Shown here piece after piece: positions 27,079-35,013 of a DNA stretch of 64,000 nt. The first letter of the stretch is position 1. Every line of letters begins with the position of its first letter. The stretch lies in assembly GCA_024686085.1 (NCBI GenBank), contig JAIBDT010000008.1, positions 1 to 64,000 on the forward strand, written 5' to 3'. The position numbers were made by a program, and so were the translations under genes. The notes under the pieces were generated by a model. It did not search any database. It had not been told where the DNA came from and was given only the letters and a program-made list of their open reading frames with translations. This DNA comes from Loktanella sp. Lineage in GTDB: Bacteria > Pseudomonadota > Alphaproteobacteria > Rhodobacterales > Rhodobacteraceae.

Positions 27079-28593
27079 ATGACCGCCCCCAAACCCGTCG
27101 TTTTGTGTATTCTCGATGGCTGGGGCCTGCGCGATGACCCGACAGGCAACGCGCCCCTGCTGGCCCAAACACCCAACTTCGACGCGATCATGGCGGGGCC
27201 ACATGCGAAACTTTTGACGCACGGCAACGACGCGGGCCTGCCCACAGGGCAGATGGGCAACTCAGAAGTCGGGCACACCAACATCGGCGCAGGCCGTGTC
27301 GTAGCGATGGACCTCGGACAGATTGACCTGTCCATCGAAGACGGCAGCTTTCCAAACGCCGACGCACTCGTGAACTTTATCGCCACCATGAAATCTTCAG
27401 GCGGCACCGCTCACCTGATGGGGCTTGCGTCCGACGGCGGGGTGCACGGGCACGTCAGCCACATCATCGCTGCGGCAAAAGCACTTGACGACGCGGGCAT
27501 CCCCACCGTGCTACACGCCATTACCGACGGGCGCGACGTCGCCCCGCAAAGCGCAAAAGACTTCCTTGCGCATCTAACCACGTACCTGCCAGCCGCCACC
27601 AAAATCGTCACTGTTATCGGGCGCTATTACGCCATGGACCGTGACAACCGCTGGGAACGGGTGCAAACCGCCTATGACGCCATGGTCTTGGGCCAAGGGG
27701 ATGCGGCAGCAGACCCGCAAGCGGCAATCGACGCTTCCTACGCAAACGGGAAAACCGACGAATTCATCCCCGCCACCGTGATCGGCGACTACGCAGGCTT
27801 TGCCAAAGGCGACGGGCTGTTCTGCCTCAACTTCCGGTCCGACCGCGCCCGCGAAATCTTGGCAGCAATCGTTGATCCGGACTTCGACGGGTTCGCCCGC
27901 GACATGCCCGACCTCGCAGCCAAACTCGGCATGGTCAGCTACTCGGACGCTCACGACACATGGTTTGAAACCGTCTTTCCAAAACGGGACATCCCCAACA
28001 CGCTGGGGGCATGGGTCGCCACACACGGGCTGAAACAGTTCCGACTAGCCGAAACCGAAAAATACCCGCACGTGACATTCTTCCTGAACGGAGGCGTCGA
28101 AGTGCCTGCCGCTGGCGAAGACCGTTTCATGCCAAAATCACCCAAAGTGGCGACCTACGACCTGCAACCCGAAATGTCGTCCGTCGAAGTCACCGCAGCT
28201 TTCGTCAAAGCCATCGGCGCAGGCTATGACCTGATCGTGACCAACTACGCCAACCCCGACATGGTCGGACACACCGGCGATTTGAGCGCTGGGATCGCGG
28301 CCTGCGAAGCGGTTGATCGGGGCTTGGGCGAAGTCCTAGCAGCACTCAAAGCGGCAGGCGGGGCGATGATCGTCACCGCAGACCACGGCAACTGCGAAAC
28401 CATGATCGACCCCGAAACAGGCGGGCCGCACACCGCACACACACTCAACCCTGTGCCAGTCGCACTTGTGGGCGGACCTGCAAACGCGTCCCTACGCGAC
28501 GGACGTCTGGCCGATCTTGCGCCAACGTTGCTTGATCTGATGGGTCTCGACCTACCGCCCGAAATGACTGGCAGGACACTTATCACCAAATGA
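27079..28593 (+). CDS. gpmI: 2,3-bisphosphoglycerate-independent phosphoglycerate mutase
   Basis: GpmI, 504 residues, normal length; interconverts 3- and 2-phosphoglycerate in glycolysis and gluconeogenesis, using two Mn2+ ions. It has the CILDGWGLRDDPTGNAP start, the catalytic Ser loop TGQMGNSEVGHTNIGAGR, DGRDVAPQSAKDFL, NFRSDRAREI, and VTADHGNCETMIDP with metal ligands. AAGGAG precedes the ATG. It overlaps the EnvC gene by 4 bp (ATGA). Confidence 0.97.
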   Translation: MTAPKPVVLCILDGWGLRDDPTGNAPLLAQTPNFDAIMAGPHAKLLTHGNDAGLPTGQMGNSEVGHTNIGAGRVVAMDLGQIDLSIEDGSFPNADALVNFIATMKSSGGTAHLMGLASDGGVHGHVSHIIAAAKALDDAGIPTVLHAITDGRDVAPQSAKDFLAHLTTYLPAATKIVTVIGRYYAMDRDNRWERVQTAYDAMVLGQGDAAADPQAAIDASYANGKTDEFIPATVIGDYAGFAKGDGLFCLNFRSDRAREILAAIVDPDFDGFARDMPDLAAKLGMVSYSDAHDTWFETVFPKRDIPNTLGAWVATHGLKQFRLAETEKYPHVTFFLNGGVEVPAAGEDRFMPKSPKVATYDLQPEMSSVEVTAAFVKAIGAGYDLIVTNYANPDMVGHTGDLSAGIAACEAVDRGLGEVLAALKAAGGAMIVTADHGNCETMIDPETGGPHTAHTLNPVPVALVGGPANASLRDGRLADLAPTLLDLMGLDLPPEMTGRTLITK

Positions 28594-29705
28594 TCCGCCT
28601 GATCCTGATCTTGATGCTGGCAACAACCAGCGCGACCGCGCAAAGCACAGGCGAAGCCGCCATCGCGGCTGCCGAACGCTTGGCGATGGCAGGCGAAAGC
28701 CTGACCGCCGCGGGCAGCGCACGCGACCGCGTGAAAGCCCTGACCGAAACCGTGCAAGCCTACGAAGACGGATTGGTTGCGATGCGTGCAGGGCTACGGC
28801 GCGCCGCGATCCGACAAAAAACTGTCGAGGCCGAACTCGCTGCAAAATCGGGCGAAGTCGGACGGCTTTTGGGCGTGCTGCAAACCATGGGACGCGCACC
28901 AACACCGCTGTTGCTACTGCATCCCAGCGGGCCAACAGGCACAGCACGCGGCGGCATGATGGTCGCTGACGTGGCCCCTGCAATCCAAGACGAGGTCATG
29001 GTCCTACGCGCGCAACTCGAAGAAGTGGCCTTGCTGCGCGGGTTGCAAGAAAACGCAGCCGCAACCCTGCAAGAAGGGCTCGACGGGGCGCAAGCGGCAC
29101 GCACAGCCCTTTCGGCTGCGATCTCGGACAGGACCGATCTGCCGCAACGGTTCACCGAAGACCCCATTCAAACCGCGCTGCTGCTGGCCAGCACCGAAAC
29201 CCTTGAAGGGTTCGCCAGCGGACTGACCGAAGCCTTCATCGACGGTGTCACGCCCGTGGACGCAATGGCGCGCAAAGGCACGTTGCAAATGCCCGTGCAG
29301 GGCCAGCTTTTGCGGGCCTTCAACGCGCCCGACGCAGCAGGGATCAGCAGACCAGGGGTCATTGTTGCGGCGCGACCACGCGCCCTAGTGACCGCACCGG
29401 CGGCGGCCACGATCCTGTTTCGCGGCCCCTTGCTGGAATACGGAAACGTCATCATCTTGGAACCGGCCGCTGACGTGCTATTTGTCATTGCAGGGCTGGC
29501 AGACGTCTTTGGCGAAACTGGCCAAGTCATCCCCGAAGGGTCGCCCATCGGATTGTTGGGCGGAGAAGTGCCGAGCGCTAACGCGATTTTGACTGAAAGT
29601 GGGGCAAACTCTGGCTCTGTGGCCTCACAGACCCTTTATCTTGAGGTCAGAGAAGGGCAAAGTCCCATCAACCCCGCCGACTGGTTCGTGCTGGACGCCA
29701 ATTAG
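28590..29705 (+). CDS. envC: EnvC-like murein hydrolase activator with degenerate LytM domain
   Basis: A 371-residue exported protein: signal peptide (LILILMLATTSATA), a long helical coiled-coil region of about residues 20-220, and a C-terminal LytM/M23 domain. The LytM domain lacks the Zn-binding His and Asp: where active M23 enzymes have H...D and HxH, this has ISRPGVIVAARPRA and VIILEPAADVLFVIAGL. That is what is known for EnvC-type activators, which stimulate amidases in cell separation rather than cutting themselves. It is in an operon with gpmI and ctpA. Confidence 0.85.
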   Translation: MIRLILILMLATTSATAQSTGEAAIAAAERLAMAGESLTAAGSARDRVKALTETVQAYEDGLVAMRAGLRRAAIRQKTVEAELAAKSGEVGRLLGVLQTMGRAPTPLLLLHPSGPTGTARGGMMVADVAPAIQDEVMVLRAQLEEVALLRGLQENAAATLQEGLDGAQAARTALSAAISDRTDLPQRFTEDPIQTALLLASTETLEGFASGLTEAFIDGVTPVDAMARKGTLQMPVQGQLLRAFNAPDAAGISRPGVIVAARPRALVTAPAAATILFRGPLLEYGNVIILEPAADVLFVIAGLADVFGETGQVIPEGSPIGLLGGEVPSANAILTESGANSGSVASQTLYLEVREGQSPINPADWFVLDAN

Positions 29706-29717
29706 GACAGGAAGACT

Positions 29718-31052
29718 ATGAAAAAGCTGATGATCGCCGCCGCAAGCGGCACCATTCTCGGGCTGATCGCAACGACGCAGGTTGCAGGTCCACTTCTGGC
29801 GCAAGAAGCCGACAATAGCGCGAGCGTGTATGAACAGCTTGATCTGTTTGGTGACATCTTCCAGCGCATCCGGTCAGGCTACGTCGAAGACGTCGAAGAA
29901 AAAGACCTGATCGAGGCCGCGATCAACGGGATGCTGACCTCACTTGATCCACACTCCAGCTATCTGTCCGCCGATGATGCCGCCGCAATGCGCGTGCAGA
30001 CGCGTGGCGAATTTGGCGGCTTGGGCATCGAAGTGACCCAAGAAGATGGTTGGGTCAAAGTTGTATCCCCCATGGACGGCACCCCTGCCGATGCAGCGGG
30101 TATTCTGGCAGGCGACTTTATCACTGCCGTCGACGGTGAAAACGTGCTGGGTCTAACCCTTGATGAAGCGGTCGACATGATGCGCGGGCCTGTTGGGTCC
30201 GAGATCATCATCACGGTCGTGCGCGAAGGCGAGATCGAACCCTTCGACGTGTCCATCATCCGCGACACAATCAAACTTACCGCCGTGCGCAGCAGGACCG
30301 AAGGCAACGCCGTCGTCTTGCGGATCGCGACCTTCAGCGATCAAACCTACTCCGATCTGGAAAGCGGGCTGCAAGAGCAAGTGCAAGAAGCAGGTGGCAT
30401 GGATAATGTCGACGGGATCATCCTTGACCTTCGCAACAATCCTGGCGGTTTGCTGAACCAAGCAATCTATGTGTCTGATGCGTTCCTCGACGCAGGCGAA
30501 ATCGTATCGACACGGGGCCGTGACGCCAATGATAGTGACCGCTTCAACGCAGAACTTGGTGATCTGGCCCAAGGCAAACCTATCGTCGTGCTGATCAACG
30601 GTGGCTCGGCGTCCGCTTCCGAGATCGTCGCAGGCGCGTTGCAAGACCACCGCCGCGCCATCGTCGTAGGGACCAAATCTTTCGGCAAAGGGTCCGTACA
30701 AACCGTTGTGCCGCTGCAAGGGGACGGCGCCATGCGCCTGACCACTGCGCGCTACTACACACCGTCAGGGCGCTCGATCCAAGCACTGGGTATCTCGCCC
30801 GACATCATCGTCGAGCAGCCGCGGCGCGAACCTGAAGTAGAAGGCGAAGAAGAAGAGACACGCGCACCACGCTCCGAAGCAGACCTGCGCGGCTCGCTCA
30901 ACAACGACAGCCTGACCGAAGACGAAATCCGGCTGATCGAAGAGGACCGCGCACGCGCAGAAGCCGCAGCCGAACTGCGCGAGGAAGACTACCAACTGGC
31001 CTACGCAATCGACATCCTCAAAGGGCTGAACGCACTGGGGCCAAAAGAGTAA
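29718..31052 (+). CDS. ctpA: C-terminal processing peptidase, S41 family
   Basis: A 444-residue periplasmic serine protease with a signal peptide (MIAAASGTILGLIATTQVAGPLLA), an N-terminal helical region, a PDZ domain (GGLGIEVTQEDGWVKVVSPMDGTPADAAGILAGDFI) and a catalytic domain with Ser in NGGSASASEIVAGALQDH and Lys in GTKSFGKGSVQ. The last 60 residues are acidic and low-complexity (EPEVEGEEEETRAPRSEADLRG). CtpA-type proteases trim envelope proteins. It is 12 bp after envC and followed by a strong terminator. Confidence 0.95.
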   Translation: MKKLMIAAASGTILGLIATTQVAGPLLAQEADNSASVYEQLDLFGDIFQRIRSGYVEDVEEKDLIEAAINGMLTSLDPHSSYLSADDAAAMRVQTRGEFGGLGIEVTQEDGWVKVVSPMDGTPADAAGILAGDFITAVDGENVLGLTLDEAVDMMRGPVGSEIIITVVREGEIEPFDVSIIRDTIKLTAVRSRTEGNAVVLRIATFSDQTYSDLESGLQEQVQEAGGMDNVDGIILDLRNNPGGLLNQAIYVSDAFLDAGEIVSTRGRDANDSDRFNAELGDLAQGKPIVVLINGGSASASEIVAGALQDHRRAIVVGTKSFGKGSVQTVVPLQGDGAMRLTTARYYTPSGRSIQALGISPDIIVEQPRREPEVEGEEEETRAPRSEADLRGSLNNDSLTEDEIRLIEEDRARAEAAAELREEDYQLAYAIDILKGLNALGPKE

Positions 31053-31070
31053 TCAAGCGTCAAACCAAAC

Positions 31071-31110
31071 AAAAAGGGCCTCAGCATCACACAATGCTGG
31101 GGCCCTTTTT
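31071..31110. terminator. strong hairpin terminator between convergent genes
   Basis: A 17-bp stem with one wobble (arms 31071-31087 and 31094-31110; AAAAAGGGCC at one end, GGCCCTTTTT at the other, loop CACACA), with A/T tracts on both sides, so it can stop both ctpA (rightward) and the minus-strand gene at 31118. Confidence 0.9.
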
Positions 31111-31117
31111 GATCGCG

Positions 31118-31687
31118 CTATTCTGGGGGGACGCGCCAGTCATTGCCAGCCGCCAGCCACGCGTTAAACGCTGCGCGGTGATCCTGCGACGGCCCATGCG
31201 GAATAACGTCTCTCGGATCAGCGCTCATGACATATGCCATCCCCTCAATATACCAACGTGGCAAACCTTTTGACGACGGCAACACGCCAAAGTTTTCGGC
31301 CTGCCAGTGATGAATCAACTCGTGGCGAATGATGTAATCATGCCAACCGGTTTCATTGACAACCAAACGACCCGTGCCCCAGAAATACAAGCCCCAGACC
31401 TGCGGATTGCCAAACCTGGCAAAGCAATCGGTCGTGCTGCAAAACAACAGGCGCGGTGGGGCTTTAAACGGACCCACCCTTTCCGTAACAAAGGCCACAG
31501 CATCATCACGCAAAGCCCGCGCCTCTGCCAGACGCGTCCTATCATCGACACAAATGTCGTCATCAAAACAGGTCAGGCCATAAGCGGCTGGCATGAAAAT
31601 ACGCGCGTAGGTAAAGCCCGCACATGACGGAACCGCCGCCATCAAAATTAGCAAACCTGCCGCGATGATGCCTTTGCGCTTCACCAA
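31118..31687 (-). CDS. putative metalloprotease-like lipoprotein/exported protein with HExxH
   Basis: A 189-residue protein with a hydrophobic leader (GIIAAGLLILMAAVPSCAGF; the AVPSC stretch could be a lipobox). The notable motif is IIRHELIHHWQAENFG, an HExxH zinc-protease signature, followed by LPRWYIEGMAYVMS, the Glu-containing downstream block seen in gluzincin-like (peptidase MA) proteins. Cysteines in CFDDDICVDD and FCSTTDCFARFG may form disulfides. Substrate unknown; no regulator or partner is next to it. It follows the FAD/GcvT gene by 2 bp on the same strand. Confidence 0.6.
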   Translation of the reverse strand: MVKRKGIIAAGLLILMAAVPSCAGFTYARIFMPAAYGLTCFDDDICVDDRTRLAEARALRDDAVAFVTERVGPFKAPPRLLFCSTTDCFARFGNPQVWGLYFWGTGRLVVNETGWHDYIIRHELIHHWQAENFGVLPSSKGLPRWYIEGMAYVMSADPRDVIPHGPSQDHRAAFNAWLAAGNDWRVPPE

Positions 31688-31689
31688 AC

Positions 31690-34134
31690 CTAGGCCTTAG
31701 CCCGTGCGCCTGTCGGATCATAAAAAGGCTTCAATGACGCCTCCGCTTTCACCCGCACACCCATAACATCAATCTCGTAAGTCGACCCCAAAACATCCGA
31801 AACACTCTCGCCCTGACAGGGAATATAAGCCATGCCCATCGCCGCCCCGAGGTGATGACCATAGACACCAGAGGTCATGTGGCTGACCACCTGGCCATCA
31901 CGCATGACAGGCTCGTTGTGATACAACAGCGGCTCTGGATCAGTCAGTTTGAACTGCACCAATCGCTTGGATAGCCCCGCCTCTTTCTTGCGCAACACAG
32001 CATCGCGACCAATGAAATCGGGCTTGTCCGCCTTCACAGCAAAGCCCAATCCAGCCTCCAACACATGATCCTCACATGTAATGTCATGGCCAAAGTGACG
32101 AAAGCCCTTCTCGATGCGACCCGCATCCATCATGTGCATGCCGCACAGCTTCAAATTCATATCTTGCCCGGCAGCATGCAAGGTCTCGAACGCATGGGCG
32201 GCCATGTCAGAGGACACGTAAATCTCCCACCCCAGCTCACCCACGTAAGTTACGCGGTGCACGCGTGCCAGCCCCATGCCCAGCTCGATCTCTTGGGCGG
32301 TGCCAAACGGGTTGACCTTGTTGCTAAAATCATTGGGCGAAACAGCCTGCAAAAGCTGACGCGCATTTGGCCCCATCACAGCCAGAACCCCTTCGCCTGC
32401 GGTCACATCGGTTATCACGACATTAAACGTGCCGACATTGCGCTGCATCCAAACCTGATCAGCAAGGCGCGTCGCAGCAGGGGTGACGACCAAAAACGCC
32501 GCCTCCGACAGGCGGGTTACCGTGACATCCGCCTCAATCCCAGCGCGGGAATTCAGGAATTGCGTGTAAACGATCTTGCCCACAGGCACGTCATACTGAC
32601 CGCCGCCGACATAGTTCATGAACGCGACAGCGTCACGGCCTTCAACGCGAATTTTGCCAAACGACGACATGTCATACATGCCGACATTGGTGCGCACGGC
32701 GGCCAATTCCTCTTTCACATTGTCAAAGAAATTCTGCCGCTTCCATGAGTATTCATATTCTGGGTTTTGCCCAACGCGCGCAAACCAGTTGGCCCGCTCC
32801 CAACCCGCCAGTTCGCCCATCACCGCGCCATTGTCGATAAGATGCCGGTGAAACGGCGTGCGGCGAATACCGCGTGCCGTCGCCTTTTGGCGGAACGGGA
32901 AATGGTCGGCGTAAAGCAGACCAAGCGTCTCTTTTGAGCGCTCGAACAGGTAATGCTTGTTGCCCTGAAACGGCTGCATCCGGCTGATATCCACATCACC
33001 CAGATCAAACGGCTTTTCGCCCGCATCCATCCATTGCGACAGCGCCATACCCGCGCCACCAGCAGATTGAATCCCGATCGAGTTGAATCCAGCCGCGACC
33101 CAGACATTCTCCATCTCGGGGGCCAGCCCAAGGTGGTAGGCATCATCAGGTGTAAAACTTTCAGGCCCGTTAAAGAACGTATGAATCCCCGCCTCGGCCA
33201 GCATCGGCATACGGTTCACAGCATTTTCTAAAATCGGCTCGAAGTGGTCAAAATCCTCTGGCAGTTGGTCAAATTCAAAGTCCGCAGGAATTCCGTCCAT
33301 CGCCCAAGGCTTTGCATTCGGCTCGAACGCACCCAGCAGCATTTTGCCCGCGTCTTCCTTGTAATACGCACATTCATCAGGGACGCGCAGCACAGGCATC
33401 TGGGTCAGACCCGCAATTGGCTCGGTCACGATATAGAAATGCTCGCAGGCATGCAGCGGCACGTTTACGCCCGCCATACGCCCAACCTCATGGCCCCACA
33501 TGCCGCCACAGTTCACGATCATATCGCAGTCGATCTGACCTGTCTCGGTGCCGTTGTTCCATTCCACCGACGTCACACGACGCCCCTCGCGGTTGATCTT
33601 TGTAACCGCCGTGCGCTCGATCACCTTCGCGCCGTTTTGCCGCGCGCCCTTGGCCAAGGCCAATGCAATGTTAGCGGGGTCACCCTGCCCGTCCAGCGGC
33701 AAATAAACCCCCGCCGTCACACCATCAATGTTCAGATGCTCGTAGCGTTCTTTGACTTCTTTGGGACTGATCTCCTCGACCTCAACACCAAAAGCACGCG
33801 CCATGCCCGCTTGGCGGAAAATCTCTTCTTTGCGTTCCTCGGTCAGCGCAGCCGTGATCGACCCAACGCGCTTGAACCCTGTCGCCACACCCGTCTCGGC
33901 CTCCAGATTTCCGTAAAGTTCTTGGGAATACTTCGCGAGCTTGGTCATATTGGCCGTCGCACGTAGCTGGGCAATCAACCCCGCCGCATGCCACGTGGTG
34001 CCAGACGTCAACTGCTTGCGCTCCAACAGCACAACATCTTTCCAACCCAGCTGGGCCAAGTGGTAGGCGACAGAGCACCCAATAACCCCACCGCCAATAA
34101 TAACAACGCGCGCATGTGTCGGGACATTTGCCAT
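31690..34134 (-). CDS. FAD-dependent oxidoreductase with GcvT domain, copy 2
   Basis: An 814-residue fused protein. FAD domain: ARVVIIGGGVIGCSVAYHLAQLGWKDVVLLERKQLTSGTTWHAAGLIAQL, with the WHAAG His for covalent FAD. GcvT domain: YDMSSFGKIRVEGRDAV, YTQFLNSRAGIEADVTVTRL, YVGELGWEIYVSSDMA, and DAGRIEKGFRHFGHDI. This pattern is closest to sarcosine/dimethylglycine dehydrogenases. AGGA lies upstream of the ATG. Its gene is 12 bp after the homocysteine methyltransferase gene, which supports a shared methylamine pathway (betaine to glycine). Confidence 0.9.
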   Translation of the reverse strand: MANVPTHARVVIIGGGVIGCSVAYHLAQLGWKDVVLLERKQLTSGTTWHAAGLIAQLRATANMTKLAKYSQELYGNLEAETGVATGFKRVGSITAALTEERKEEIFRQAGMARAFGVEVEEISPKEVKERYEHLNIDGVTAGVYLPLDGQGDPANIALALAKGARQNGAKVIERTAVTKINREGRRVTSVEWNNGTETGQIDCDMIVNCGGMWGHEVGRMAGVNVPLHACEHFYIVTEPIAGLTQMPVLRVPDECAYYKEDAGKMLLGAFEPNAKPWAMDGIPADFEFDQLPEDFDHFEPILENAVNRMPMLAEAGIHTFFNGPESFTPDDAYHLGLAPEMENVWVAAGFNSIGIQSAGGAGMALSQWMDAGEKPFDLGDVDISRMQPFQGNKHYLFERSKETLGLLYADHFPFRQKATARGIRRTPFHRHLIDNGAVMGELAGWERANWFARVGQNPEYEYSWKRQNFFDNVKEELAAVRTNVGMYDMSSFGKIRVEGRDAVAFMNYVGGGQYDVPVGKIVYTQFLNSRAGIEADVTVTRLSEAAFLVVTPAATRLADQVWMQRNVGTFNVVITDVTAGEGVLAVMGPNARQLLQAVSPNDFSNKVNPFGTAQEIELGMGLARVHRVTYVGELGWEIYVSSDMAAHAFETLHAAGQDMNLKLCGMHMMDAGRIEKGFRHFGHDITCEDHVLEAGLGFAVKADKPDFIGRDAVLRKKEAGLSKRLVQFKLTDPEPLLYHNEPVMRDGQVVSHMTSGVYGHHLGAAMGMAYIPCQGESVSDVLGSTYEIDVMGVRVKAEASLKPFYDPTGARAKA

Positions 34135-34146
34135 CGTGCAGTTTCC

Positions 34147-35013
34147 TTATTTAAAACGTTTGGCCAAAGTTTGAATATGCGCAGGACCAACCTCGCAGCA
34201 GCCACCGATCAACGTGGCCCCGCCATCAACCCAAGTTTGCGCGAAATCAGCATAGCGATCAGGCCCCAAATCCGTGCGGGCGGACAGTACGTCGACCGTA
34301 GCACCGATATGGTCAAAGGTATCGGAAATACCGGTAAACCCGTTAGCATAAGCGCCAATCGGCACCCCTGCGCCGCGCAGCGACGGCAGTCCAGCCGTCA
34401 CCGCCTCAGGCAATGAGCAATTGATCAGCACAGCCGCAGGCGAAAATTCGGCCAGCAGCGGCAAAACATCCACCAAAGGTTCACCCGACCGCAACTTGGT
34501 CCCGTCACGATCATCCACCGACAGCGCCAACCAAACAGGCTTGCCCGTCACCGCACAGCCCATCAAACCGCCACGGGCCTCGTCGATCGAAGACATGGTT
34601 TCCAGCAAATGCACATCAACAAAATCCGCGTGGATACGGGCCAGTTCGGCATAGGCCTCGGCGGCGCGATCAGAGGGAGGGGCAAGATCAGGCTGAAACG
34701 AAAACCCCAGCGGACCCATCGATCCTGCAACGATCCCCGCGCCATTTGCGTCCCGTGCAGCCACCGCCACCTCGCAGGCCAAAACGGACAGCTCTTGCAA
34801 ACGATCGGCCATGCCATGCGACGCCAAACGGGTCGGCAAAACCGCGTAGCTATTGGTCGTGGCAACATCGGCCCCTGCGGCAAAATACGCGTCATGCACG
34901 GCGCGAACCATCGCAGGATCGTCCAACAAGGCTTGGATCGACCACAACGATGTCGCGCGGCCAGCGCGGGCGATTAGCTCTTGGCCCATGCCGCCATCCA
35001 GCAGGGTGATCAT
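34147..35013 (-). CDS. homocysteine S-methyltransferase family protein (possible betaine-homocysteine methyltransferase)
   Basis: A 288-residue Zn enzyme: N-terminal LLDGGMGQELI, ATTNSYAV, the VLINCSLPEAV cysteine and the C-terminal GGATLIGGCCEVGPAHI cysteine pair that bind Zn and activate homocysteine thiolate. The methyl donor is not fixed by sequence; S-methylmethionine, DMSP or glycine betaine are options. Its place between two FAD/GcvT dehydrogenases (4-bp overlap with copy 3, 12 bp before copy 2) suggests glycine betaine, giving dimethylglycine for its neighbours. That is inference. Confidence 0.85.
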   Translation of the reverse strand: MITLLDGGMGQELIARAGRATSLWSIQALLDDPAMVRAVHDAYFAAGADVATTNSYAVLPTRLASHGMADRLQELSVLACEVAVAARDANGAGIVAGSMGPLGFSFQPDLAPPSDRAAEAYAELARIHADFVDVHLLETMSSIDEARGGLMGCAVTGKPVWLALSVDDRDGTKLRSGEPLVDVLPLLAEFSPAAVLINCSLPEAVTAGLPSLRGAGVPIGAYANGFTGISDTFDHIGATVDVLSARTDLGPDRYADFAQTWVDGGATLIGGCCEVGPAHIQTLAKRFK

